From assembly GCA_017880985.1 (NCBI GenBank), contig JADGRK010000064.1:1-10064 (forward strand): a DNA stretch of 10,064 bases, read 5' to 3'. The first letter of the stretch is position 1, and every line of letters starts with the position of its first letter. The notes beneath the pieces were generated by a model, which saw only the letters and a program-made list of their open reading frames with translations, was not told the origin of the DNA and made no database searches. A program made the translations under genes and the position numbers. This stretch comes from Rhodoferax sp. (GTDB taxonomy: Bacteria; Pseudomonadota; Gammaproteobacteria; Burkholderiales; Burkholderiaceae_C). Of the stretch, positions 1-6,492 are shown piece by piece.

Positions 1-50
1 CCGGCGGCACTTGCAGACACCTTTCTCTCCCTTTCCTCCCGGTTGTTTCT

Positions 51-869
51 GTGAACCTTGAACCCTGGCTGATCGTTGAACTTGCCACGCTCGGTCTGGC
101 CACCGGCTTTTTGGCAGGCTTGCTGGGCATCGGCGGGGGCATGTTGATGGTGCCCTTCGTCACCATCATTCTTTCAGACCGTGGTGTCGCGCCTGACCTG
201 TCGGTAAAAATGGCCATTGCCACGTCCATGGCGACCATCATTTTCACGTCGATTTCGAGCGTGCGCGCTCATCACAAACGCGGTGCCGTGCGCTGGGATC
301 TGGTTAAAGGCCTGGCACCCGGCATTGTGCTTGGCGGTGCGATCGCAAGTCTGGGGGTTTTTGGGCTGCTCAAAGGTTCCTGGCTGGCGCAGTTTTTTGC
401 GGTATTTGTGAGTTTCTCTGCGACCCAGATGTTTCTGGACAAAAAGCCCGTCCCGACACGACAGGTGCCCGGTACCGGTAGTCTGGTGGCTGCCGGTAGC
501 GTGATCGGCTTTTTGTCGGGACTGGTGGGTGCCGGTGGCGCCTTTGTGAGTGTGCCCTTCATGACCTGGTGCAATGTGGCGATTCACAACGCGGTGGCCA
601 CTTCAGCCGCGCTCGGATTTCCGATTGCACTGGCCAACGTGGTCGGTTACGTTATCAGCGGTCAAAGTGTGCAAAACCTGCCGCCGCATTCGTTTGGCTA
701 CGTCTGGCTACCCGCACTGGGCGTGATTGCAAGTTGCAGCGTCCTCACCGCCCCACTGGGTGCCCGCGCCGCGCACAAACTGCCGGTGAAACCACTCAAG
801 CGCGTGTTTGCCAGCATCCTCTACCTGCTGGCCGCCTATATGCTCTACAAAGGTCTCACCAGTGCGTGA
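51..869 (+). CDS. TauE/SafE (TSUP) family sulfite/anion exporter
   Basis: This is an integral inner-membrane protein of 272 aa, the usual size for TSUP-family transporters that export sulfite, sulfoacetate or related organosulfur anions. The sequence is a chain of hydrophobic segments and shows the family's internal duplication. A glycine-rich motif GFLAGLLGIGGG occurs at about residues 19-30, followed by MLMVPF, and a second copy GFLSGLVGAGGA occurs at about 153-164, followed by FVSVPF. The GTG at 51 is the first start codon in a frame that stays open to the window edge. No purine-rich ribosome site precedes it (the upstream is a C/T tract), so the exact start is uncertain, although the distance to the first membrane motif fits the family. 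No sulfur-metabolism gene is adjacent, so the substrate cannot be assigned. The family call is firm. Confidence 0.9.
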   Translation: MNLEPWLIVELATLGLATGFLAGLLGIGGGMLMVPFVTIILSDRGVAPDLSVKMAIATSMATIIFTSISSVRAHHKRGAVRWDLVKGLAPGIVLGGAIASLGVFGLLKGSWLAQFFAVFVSFSATQMFLDKKPVPTRQVPGTGSLVAAGSVIGFLSGLVGAGGAFVSVPFMTWCNVAIHNAVATSAALGFPIALANVVGYVISGQSVQNLPPHSFGYVWLPALGVIASCSVLTAPLGARAAHKLPVKPLKRVFASILYLLAAYMLYKGLTSA

Positions 870-984
870 CGCCGCGCGCGTCTCTCGCGAGCAGACTGGC
901 TGACTCAAGAGTTCCGGCATCAACCGGTGTCAGCTGATCCTTTTCGTTGGACAATTGCGTGGTCCATCGCAACCGGAGTTTTCA

Positions 985-1704
985 ATGATCGATCTGTATT
1001 ACTGGCCTACCCCCAATGGCTGGAAAATTTCCATCATGCTCGAAGAATGCGCCCTACCGTATCGGCTGATTCCAGTAAATATTGGCAAGGGAGAGCAATT
1101 CGCGCCCGACTTTCTGGCGATCAGTCCCAATAACCGCATGCCCGCCATCGTGGATCACAAACCCAGCGGCGGCGGTGAGCCGATCGCCGTGTTCGAGAGC
1201 GGCGCCATTTTGATTTACCTGGCCGAGAAAACCGGGCAATTCATGCCCGGCGAGCTGCGCGCTCGCTATCAGGTCCTGCAGTGGCTGATGTGGCAAATGG
1301 GCGGCTTGGGCCCCATGGCAGGGCAAAACGGCCACTTCCTGCTCTATGCCCCGGAAAAAGTGCCTTATGCCATCGATCGATACGGCAAAGAAGTCAACCG
1401 GCTGTATGGCGTGCTCAATACCCAACTTGGCAAGACCGGCGCCTTCGTGGCCGGGCCCGACTACTCGATTGCCGACATGGCCATCTTTCCCTGGATTCGC
1501 ACACATCGTGCGCAAAAGATCTCACTCCATGACTTTCCCCACATCGAGCGCTGGTACAACGCCATATTTCTGCGTCCGGCGGTCAAGCGTGGTCTTGAAT
1601 TGTTCAAAGACCTGCGTGCAAACACGATGTCTGAAGAAGCCCGCAAGGCGCTATTTGGGCAGACCGCTCAAAGCGTGCGCGACGGTATTCACAAACTCAA
1701 TTGA
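985..1704 (+). CDS. yfcG: YfcG-like glutathione S-transferase / disulfide-bond oxidoreductase
   Basis: This is a cytosolic glutathione transferase of 239 aa. It closely resembles E. coli YfcG, a Nu-class enzyme with little classical GST activity but strong GSH-dependent disulfide reductase activity. The N-terminal thioredoxin-like domain opens MIDLYYWPTPNGWK, with Thr9 and Asn11 at the positions that shape the YfcG active site. The cis-proline is in NRMPAIV (Pro53) and the GSH gamma-glutamyl site is Glu71-Ser72 in FESGAI. The C-terminal helical domain carries QWLMWQMGGLGPM and the N-capping motif YSIADMA. The ATG at 985 is chosen because GGAG lies 6 nt upstream. An in-frame TTG at 955 would only add an unrelated extension. 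It leads a three-gene run, 12 nt before the next gene, which is also a GSH-linked thioredoxin-fold protein. It may act in thiol redox or detoxification. The true substrate is unknown. Confidence 0.9.
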   Translation: MIDLYYWPTPNGWKISIMLEECALPYRLIPVNIGKGEQFAPDFLAISPNNRMPAIVDHKPSGGGEPIAVFESGAILIYLAEKTGQFMPGELRARYQVLQWLMWQMGGLGPMAGQNGHFLLYAPEKVPYAIDRYGKEVNRLYGVLNTQLGKTGAFVAGPDYSIADMAIFPWIRTHRAQKISLHDFPHIERWYNAIFLRPAVKRGLELFKDLRANTMSEEARKALFGQTAQSVRDGIHKLN

Positions 1705-1716
1705 AAGCACTCAGTC

Positions 1717-2328
1717 ATGATTGAATTCTTCTTTGACTGCTCCAGCCCCTGGACTTATCTGGCTTTTCACAACCTACAGCCCCTGGCCGCCGAGTTGAAG
1801 GAGCCGATTCGCTGGCGACCGGTGTTGGTGGGTGGCATTTTCAATGCCGTCAACCCCAGCGTTTACGCCATGCGCGACAACCCGGTGCCGGCAAAATGGG
1901 CCTACATGCTCAAGGATTTGCAGGACTGGGCGCGCGAGGCCGGCCTGAGGATCGTCATGCCACCCAGGGTGTTCCCGGTCAACAGCGTCAAGGCCATGCG
2001 TGGCTGCCTCTGGCTTGAGCCGCAAGGCAAGCTGCTGCCCTTTGCCACGGCCGTGTTTGAGGCCTACTGGGGGCGCGAAGAAGACATCTCAAAAGACGAC
2101 GTGCTGCTCAAAATCTGCGAGCAGGTGGAAGTAGACGAAAAAGAATTTCTGGACGGCATTGCGCAGCCTGCCATCAAGGAGCAGCTCAAAGCCAACACCG
2201 AAGAAGTCATCCGGCGTGGCGGCTTTGGCTCGCCCACGATTTTCCTCGGCGAGGATATGTATTTTGGCAACGACCGTTTGTCACTGGTGAAGTCTGCGAT
2301 CTTGCGAAGCCGCGTCACAACATCGTGA
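1717..2328 (+). CDS. 2-hydroxychromene-2-carboxylate isomerase-like (kappa GST/DsbA-fold) protein
   Basis: This 203-aa thioredoxin-fold protein belongs to the HCCA isomerase / kappa-class GST family. The founding members isomerise 2-hydroxychromene-2-carboxylate with glutathione as cofactor during naphthalene breakdown. Most genomic homologs have no proven substrate. Evidence in the sequence is the N-terminal EFFFDCSSPWTYLA, which places the GSH-activating serine at Ser9/Ser10. A long helical insertion follows, with FPVNSVKAMRG. The C-terminal GGFGSPTIFLG carries the cis-proline (Pro173) of the DsbA-like fold. The ATG at 1717 fits the family start and has only a weak GAAAG upstream, so translation may be coupled to the GST 12 nt before. 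Its stop overlaps the GTG start of the next gene (GTGA at 2325-2328). No other aromatic-degradation gene is nearby, so a role in naphthalene catabolism is not supported. Confidence 0.85.
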   Translation: MIEFFFDCSSPWTYLAFHNLQPLAAELKEPIRWRPVLVGGIFNAVNPSVYAMRDNPVPAKWAYMLKDLQDWAREAGLRIVMPPRVFPVNSVKAMRGCLWLEPQGKLLPFATAVFEAYWGREEDISKDDVLLKICEQVEVDEKEFLDGIAQPAIKEQLKANTEEVIRRGGFGSPTIFLGEDMYFGNDRLSLVKSAILRSRVTTS

Positions 2329-3095
2329 CGGCACCGACACCGGCCCACGCCCAGGCGTTTGATGCGCCCTTCGTTTTTTCGGCTGAGGGCCACAAGTCGC
2401 TCTATTTCACGTTGGACCAACTGCAAAGTCGGATGAGCTGCGCGCAGCCAACCCAATTGGAGGTTGACTACACCCGCACCATGATGGGCTTCTTGTTGTT
2501 TGACAGCCAACCACGCCACATCACCATGATTGGCTTGGGCGGGGGCTCGCTGCTCAAGTTTTGTTACCGCCATCTGCCCGACGCCCAGTTGACCGTGATT
2601 GAGATCAACCCGGATGTGATTGCACTGCGCCAGGAATTTGAAGTGCCCGAGGACAATCAGCGCAGCACCATCGTTTGTGCTGACGGCGCCGACTTCATCC
2701 ACGCAGCGGCATTGGACAGATCAGCCCGCTATGACGTTCTGCTGGTGGACGGCTTCAACAGCCAGGGACAAGCCCCCAGCCTGTGCTCGCAGACCTTTTA
2801 CGACGACTGCTTTGCGGCGCTCTCACCGCAGGGGCTCATGGTGGTCAACCTGCATCACGACGATCCGAATCACCCGCTATTCACAGGCCGCATCAGGCAG
2901 GCATTTGACGACAATCTATTTGAAGTCGCCTCGCAGGAAAAAAGCAACAGCCTTCTCTTTGCGCGCAAAGGCCAACGAATTTCAGTGGACAGACTACGCC
3001 AGGCCGACCCCCTAAAAAACTTTGCCCCGGAAGTCCGCGCACAACTCGCGGGTGAGTTTGCGCGTATCTCCTGGATGATGACGCAACCGACTTAA
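2325..3095 (+). CDS. spermidine-synthase-fold (aminopropyltransferase-like) protein
   Basis: This is a 256-aa Rossmann-fold protein of the spermine/spermidine synthase superfamily. It shows the nucleotide-binding glycine loop IGLGGGSL (residues 69-76), the ribose-binding acidic residue in VIEINP (Glu93), an adenine-site CADGADF (about 118-124), and YDVLLVDGFN with Asp142 where synthases have their catalytic aspartate. The classical DSTDP-type loop, whose second acidic residue helps bind the amine substrate, is replaced by DGFNSQG. Polyamine synthesis is therefore doubtful, and it may be a methyltransferase or a paralog of unknown function. The GTG start overlaps the upstream stop by 4 nt, a sign of translational coupling in an operon with the two GSH-linked genes. 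The TAA stop overlaps the stop of the convergent scoB. The fold is confident and the reaction is not. Confidence 0.8.
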   Translation: MTAPTPAHAQAFDAPFVFSAEGHKSLYFTLDQLQSRMSCAQPTQLEVDYTRTMMGFLLFDSQPRHITMIGLGGGSLLKFCYRHLPDAQLTVIEINPDVIALRQEFEVPEDNQRSTIVCADGADFIHAAALDRSARYDVLLVDGFNSQGQAPSLCSQTFYDDCFAALSPQGLMVVNLHHDDPNHPLFTGRIRQAFDDNLFEVASQEKSNSLLFARKGQRISVDRLRQADPLKNFAPEVRAQLAGEFARISWMMTQPT

Positions 3096-3730
3096 TGCAG
3101 CGGCACACCGGTCTTGGATTGCAAATCCTCAAAGGTCACGCCCGGCGCCATCTCAACCACCTTGAGGCCGTGCGGTGTCACGTCAAGCACCGCCAAATCG
3201 GTGATGATGCGGTCCACCACGCCCACCCCGGTGAGGGGCAGCGTGCAGTTCGGCAATATCTTCAAATCAATCGTGCCGTCTTTCTTCTTTGCCACGTGCT
3301 CCATCAGCACAACAACGCTCTTGACACCGCCCACCAAATCCATCGCGCCACCCATGCCCTTGACCATCTTGCCGGGGATCATCCAGTTGGCCAGATCGCC
3401 TTTTTCACTCACCTGCATGGCACCCAGAATGCTCAGATTGACCTTGCCGCCACGAATCATGGCAAAGCTGTCGTGGCTGCCGAAGATGCTCGATCCGGGC
3501 AGTGTCGTCACAGTCTGCTTGCCGGCATTGATCAGGTCGGCATCGACCTGGTCTTCGGTCGGGAACGGGCCAATGCCGAGCATGCCGTTTTCGCTTTGCA
3601 GCCAGACCTCGATGTCGGGTGACACAAAGTTGGCCACCAGCGTCGGCAAGCCAATTCCGAGGTTGACGTAAAAGCCGTCCTGCAATTCCTCGGCCGCTTT
3701 AGCCGCCATTTGTTCGCGTGTCCAGGCCAT
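3092..3730 (-). CDS. scoB: succinyl-CoA:3-ketoacid CoA-transferase, subunit B
   Basis: This is the beta subunit (212 aa) of the heteromeric 3-oxoacid CoA-transferase. The enzyme moves CoA from succinyl-CoA to acetoacetate to give acetoacetyl-CoA, feeding ketone bodies and some amino-acid and PHB breakdown products into central metabolism. The catalytic glutamate that forms the CoA thioester is Glu47 in the signature SENGMLGIGP. NLGIGLPTLVA (23-33) and PGSSIFGSHDSFAMIRGG are also typical. Length matches the family. The ATG at 3730 has a strong AAGGAG (3743-3738) 7 nt upstream, lying inside the end of scoA, and the two genes are 2 nt apart, so co-translation is expected. The closely related PcaJ (3-oxoadipate CoA-transferase) is an alternative, but no other pca gene is present. 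The gene ends nose-to-nose with the spermidine-synthase-like gene. Confidence 0.95.
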   Translation of the reverse strand: MAWTREQMAAKAAEELQDGFYVNLGIGLPTLVANFVSPDIEVWLQSENGMLGIGPFPTEDQVDADLINAGKQTVTTLPGSSIFGSHDSFAMIRGGKVNLSILGAMQVSEKGDLANWMIPGKMVKGMGGAMDLVGGVKSVVVLMEHVAKKKDGTIDLKILPNCTLPLTGVGVVDRIITDLAVLDVTPHGLKVVEMAPGVTFEDLQSKTGVPLH

Positions 3731-3732
3731 GA

Positions 3733-4452
3733 TCAGACTCCTTCTTTCTTGGCAGATGTCGTTGTAATGGTTCTCTGCTCGATGCGCTTTTCCGGATGGG
3801 CATTGAGCACAATCCGGTGCACGTAAATACCGGGCAGATGCACCGAGTCGGGATCAAAAGTGCCGGTCTCAACGATTTCTTCGACCTCGACCACTGTGAT
3901 CCGGCCCGCTATTGCCACGGCAGGGTTGAAATTGCGCGCGGTGCGCCGAAACAGCAAATTGCCGCTCTTGTCGGCCTTCCAGGCTTTGACCAGCGAGACC
4001 TCGGGCAGCAAGGAGCGCTCCATCACATAGACGCGGCCATCAAACTCGCGCGTTTCCTTGCCTTCCGCAATCAGCGTGCCGACCCCGGTACGAACATAAA
4101 ACGCCGGGATGCCAGCACCCCCGGCACGCAACTTTTCCGCCAGTGTCCCTTGAGGCGTGAACTCCAACTGGAGTTCACCGGCCAGAAATTGCCGCTCAAA
4201 CTCCTTGTTTTCACCGACGTAGCTGGAGATCATTTTGGTGATCTGGCGCGTGTCCAGCAACTTGCCCAGACCAAAGCCATCGACCCCCGCGTTATTGGAG
4301 ATCACCGTCAAATTTTTCACGCCACTGGCGCACAAGGCGTCTATCAGGGCCTCGGGGATGCCGCACAGGCCAAAGCCGCCGACCGCCAGCAGTTGACCGT
4401 CCCTGACAATGCCTTCCAGCGCCTTGGCCGCACTCGGGTAAATTTTGTTCAC
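3733..4452 (-). CDS. scoA: succinyl-CoA:3-ketoacid CoA-transferase, subunit A
   Basis: This is the alpha subunit (239 aa), partner of scoB directly downstream. It shows the CoA-transferase family I signature GGFGLCGIPEALID at about residues 25-38. The SCOT-A features ISNNAGVDGFGLGKLL and GAGIPAFYVRTGVGT follow. The NNAGVD/GFGLG block resembles ScoA proteins of acetoacetate metabolism more than PcaI, which favours SCOT over 3-oxoadipate CoA-transferase. The start is a GTG at 4452 with AAGGAG (4465-4460) 7 nt upstream, a strong ribosome site. It is transcribed divergently from the PAS-LuxR regulator across a spacer of about 100 bp holding paired GCCGTACG boxes, so control by that regulator is likely but inferred. 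The lysine-rich C-terminus ending AKKEGV overlaps the scoB ribosome-binding site. Confidence 0.95.
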   Translation of the reverse strand: MNKIYPSAAKALEGIVRDGQLLAVGGFGLCGIPEALIDALCASGVKNLTVISNNAGVDGFGLGKLLDTRQITKMISSYVGENKEFERQFLAGELQLEFTPQGTLAEKLRAGGAGIPAFYVRTGVGTLIAEGKETREFDGRVYVMERSLLPEVSLVKAWKADKSGNLLFRRTARNFNPAVAIAGRITVVEVEEIVETGTFDPDSVHLPGIYVHRIVLNAHPEKRIEQRTITTTSAKKEGV

Positions 4453-4473
4453 TCACGTTCTCCTTCAAAACAA

Positions 4474-4520
4474 TTGCCGTACGATACTACTTATCGCCGT
4501 ACGTAGTTTTTCGTAAAGTA
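4474..4520. promoter_or_regulatory. Divergent scoA/luxR control region with paired GCCGTACG boxes
   Basis: GCCGTACG occurs at 4476-4483 and again at 4496-4503, 20 bp apart and so on one face of the helix. Each contains the palindrome CGTACG. Between them, CGATA (4482-4486) and TATCG (4492-4496) form an inverted repeat around CTACT. ACTAC (4486-4490) pairs with GTAGT (4503-4507). The dense symmetry in a spacer of about 100 bp between a CoA-transferase operon and a LuxR-type regulator suggests an operator. I see no clear -35/-10 pair for either direction. Binding by the adjacent regulator is inference. Confidence 0.45.
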
Positions 4521-4552
4521 CAAACCCTAAGCCAGCTTGCCAGCACAGCACC

Positions 4553-5095
4553 ATGGATGTTGATTACCGCCTTGCCTTTGATCTGGCACCAGTCGGCCTG
4601 GCCCTGTCACGCAACCGCGCCATGATGGATTGCAACCGTCGGCTGTGCGAAATGTTTGGCGCCTCACGCGAACTGCTGGTGGGGCAATCCTTTCAGGTGC
4701 TCTACCCGAGCGCCATCGAGTTTGAACGCACCGGCTCACGCATGGTGCCGATTCTGAACCGCAATGGCACTTACGCTGACAACCGCATCATGAAACGCGC
4801 CAGTGGAGAAACCTTCTGGTGCCACGTGACCGGCCGTGCGCTCAACCAGAGCGCGCCGCACGAAGCGGGCATCTGGAGCTTTGAAGACCTGAGCTCGCGC
4901 CGACCGGTCAAAGCCGAGCTGACCGCACGTGAGCGTGAAATCGCAGCGCACCTGATGGACGGCCTCACCAGCAAGGAAATTGGCAAGTCGCTCGCCATCA
5001 GCCATCGCACGGTCGAGATCTACCGCGCCCGGCTGATGCACAAGTACAAAGCCTCCAACACCGGTGACCTGGTGCACAAGCTGATGGCGGGTTGA
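4553..5095 (+). CDS. PAS-domain LuxR-family transcriptional regulator
   Basis: This is a compact 180-aa DNA-binding protein with a single PAS sensor domain (about residues 5-115) followed by a GerE/LuxR helix-turn-helix (about 123-178). The PAS part opens FDLAPVGLALSRNRAMMDCN and includes NRNGTYADNRIMKRASGETFWCHV, typical of a PAS core. The HTH has LTAREREIAAHLMDG, then TSKEIGKSLAISHRTVEIYRAR (recognition helix), then the HKYKASNTGDLV tail. There is no receiver (phosphoacceptor) domain and no autoinducer domain, so it probably senses a small ligand or redox state directly through PAS. The ATG at 4553 lacks a clear Shine-Dalgarno. The divergent position against scoAB suggests that it controls that operon, and the ligand could be a ketone body or acyl-CoA. 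That is inferred from context only. Confidence 0.88.
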   Translation: MDVDYRLAFDLAPVGLALSRNRAMMDCNRRLCEMFGASRELLVGQSFQVLYPSAIEFERTGSRMVPILNRNGTYADNRIMKRASGETFWCHVTGRALNQSAPHEAGIWSFEDLSSRRPVKAELTAREREIAAHLMDGLTSKEIGKSLAISHRTVEIYRARLMHKYKASNTGDLVHKLMAG

Positions 5096-5131
5096 TCGGG
5101 CGAAGCGCCTGACCTGGCGGTTCAAGAACAA

Positions 5132-5518
5132 TCAAGCCAATGATCTGGCACGCGATTTGAGCAAGCGCGGCAGCACCAGGATGACCAGCACGATGATCAA
5201 GAGGGTGAGGGACATCGGGCGCTGCAAAAACACCATCGCACTGCCCTCGCCGATTGACATGGCGTTGCGCAACTGAGCTTCGGCCAGCGGGCCCAGAATC
5301 ATGCCCACCACCACCGGTGCGGTCGGGAAGTTAAAGCGGCGCATCACCAGTCCCAGCAGGCCGATGGCGTAGAGCAGGAACAGGTCAAACGCGCTCTGAC
5401 GCATGCCATAGGCGCCGACCGTCGCAAAAATCAAAATGCCGGCATAGAGCTGTGGTTTGGGTACTTTGAGCAGCTTGACTCAGTCTGGCCCTGGCCGTCC
5501 GCTGACAAAAATCAGCAC
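5132..5518 (-). pseudogene. Remnant of TctA-type tripartite tricarboxylate transporter permease (C-terminal end)
   Basis: The intact reading frame (5434-5132) and its in-frame upstream extension match the last fifth of a TctA permease, an integral membrane protein normally of about 500 aa. Visible family features are VKLLKVPKPQLYAGILIF, then GAYGMRQSAFDLFLL, then FPTAPVVVGMILGPLAE, a conserved acidic/Arg stretch and ERP-like LQRPMSLTLL, followed by a hydrophobic segment and a basic tail. An in-frame TGA (5482-5480) sits immediately before VKLL, where homologs usually carry tryptophan (TGG). Beyond it, only VLIFVS (5518-5501) still looks like membrane sequence and the family similarity fades. 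About 400 N-terminal residues, including the substrate-binding part, are absent, replaced by the region of the alpha/beta hydrolase start. No TctB or TctC gene is nearby. It is almost certainly non-functional. Confidence 0.8.
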
Positions 5519-5596
5519 CCTGGAAGAAGTTAATATGCGATCTTGTGGGACAGGCCGCAGTTACACGAAGTGAACCAGCTCTGTCCTCAGCCATTT

Positions 5597-6412
5597 ATGA
5601 TTGTCTTCTCACACGCCAACAGTTTTGCTGCCAGCACCTACCGCGTTCTGTTCAAAGCCCTGAGAGCGCGCGGCTTTGCCGTCAAAGCGATCGAGAAGTT
5701 TGGCCATGACAGCAAATACCCGGTCACCAACAATTGGCCGTATCTGGTCCAGCAACTGATTGACTTCACACAAGCCGAAGTCGAAACCGCGGCCCAGCCG
5801 GTCTTCCTGGTCGGCCACTCACTCGGCGGCTTTCTCAGCCTGATGGCCGCTGCCCGTGCACCGCAACTGGTACGTGGTGTGCTGCTGGTGGACTCGCCGA
5901 TTCTGGGCGGCTGGCGCGCCACCACGCTGGGTGTCATAAAAAGCACGCAACTCGTGGGATCGTTTTCGCCTGGTGCCGTCAGCCGCCGGCGCCGCAACAA
6001 CTGGCCCAACCGGGACGCCGCATTGGCGTACTTTCAGGGCAAAAAGGCGTTTTCCAGGTGGGATCCGCAGGTGTTGCGGGACTACATCGCGCATGGCACC
6101 CACGACGAGGGCCAGGGCGCTGAAAAAAAGCGCGTTTTGAGCTTTGACCGCGGGGTCGAAACCGCCATCTACAACACCTTGCCGCACAATCTGGATGCGA
6201 TGCTCAAGCGCCACCCAGTGCAGTGTCCAGTGGCGTTTCTGGGTGGCATTGCCTCGGTGGAGATGAAACAGGTCGGCATGGCCATGACCGAACGCATCAC
6301 CCAGGGCCGCATCATGCTGATCGACGGCAGCCACCTCTTTCCGATGGAAAAACCACTGGTTACGGCGGCGGCGATTGAAGCCGCACTGCTCAACTTGCAG
6401 AGTCTGGCCTGA
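5597..6412 (+). CDS. alpha/beta hydrolase (esterase/lipase-like)
   Basis: This is a soluble alpha/beta-hydrolase of about 271 aa. The N-terminal FSHANSF follows the first strand, with the HG-like oxyanion region. The nucleophile elbow is GHSLGG with Ser75. The catalytic histidine is likely His246 in DGSHLFPMEKP. The acid residue cannot be placed with certainty. The middle (about residues 130-200) holds a charged lid-like section with KKAFSRWDPQVLRDYI and HGTHDEG. The start is uncertain. The frame is open from a TTG at 5543 and has a GTG at 5570, but the ATG at 5597 puts the first beta-strand MIVFSH where homologs begin. None of the three has a good ribosome site. Its upstream region abuts the truncated TctA remnant, so its original promoter may have been rearranged. 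Substrate is unknown; small esters are most likely for the fold. Confidence 0.85.
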   Translation: MIVFSHANSFAASTYRVLFKALRARGFAVKAIEKFGHDSKYPVTNNWPYLVQQLIDFTQAEVETAAQPVFLVGHSLGGFLSLMAAARAPQLVRGVLLVDSPILGGWRATTLGVIKSTQLVGSFSPGAVSRRRRNNWPNRDAALAYFQGKKAFSRWDPQVLRDYIAHGTHDEGQGAEKKRVLSFDRGVETAIYNTLPHNLDAMLKRHPVQCPVAFLGGIASVEMKQVGMAMTERITQGRIMLIDGSHLFPMEKPLVTAAAIEAALLNLQSLA

Positions 6413-6432
6413 TTTGACCACCCGAAGTGGTT

Positions 6433-6488
6433 TGTCATCCCGGACTCGATCCGGGATCCATGGATTGCGGGTCAAGCCCGCAATGACA
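6433..6488. repeat. REP-like intergenic palindromic repeat (double hairpin)
   Basis: This compact 56-bp element is bounded by TGTCAT (6433-6438) and its inverse ATGACA (6483-6488). Inside are two perfect hairpins: TCCCGGA/TCCGGGA (6438-6444 with 6450-6456, loop CTCGA) and ATTGCGGG/CCCGCAAT (6464-6471 with 6477-6484, loop TCAAG). The palindrome ATCCATGGAT (6456-6465) links them. The layout matches dispersed REP/MITE-like repeats that I recall as common between genes in many proteobacteria. It lies between the convergent stops of the hydrolase and uppP, so it may act as a bidirectional transcription stop or mRNA 3' stabiliser. A short ACCAC/GTGGT stem (6417-6431) precedes it. Confidence 0.75.
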
Positions 6489-6492
6489 GCCT

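Noticed and set aside
955..984. TTG-initiated extension of the GST gene.
   Set aside because: The ATG at 985 has GGAG at proper spacing and gives the family N-terminus exactly; the extension has no similarity.
870..984. Small palindromes (CTCGCGAG, ACCGGT, CAGCTG) after the TauE gene.
   Set aside because: The stems are short and have no T-tract, so neither a terminator nor an operator can be supported.
2064..2702. Minus-strand reading frame of 212 codons over the isomerase and spermidine-synthase-like genes.
   Set aside because: It runs antisense to two well-supported genes, and its translation is low-complexity and unlike any family.
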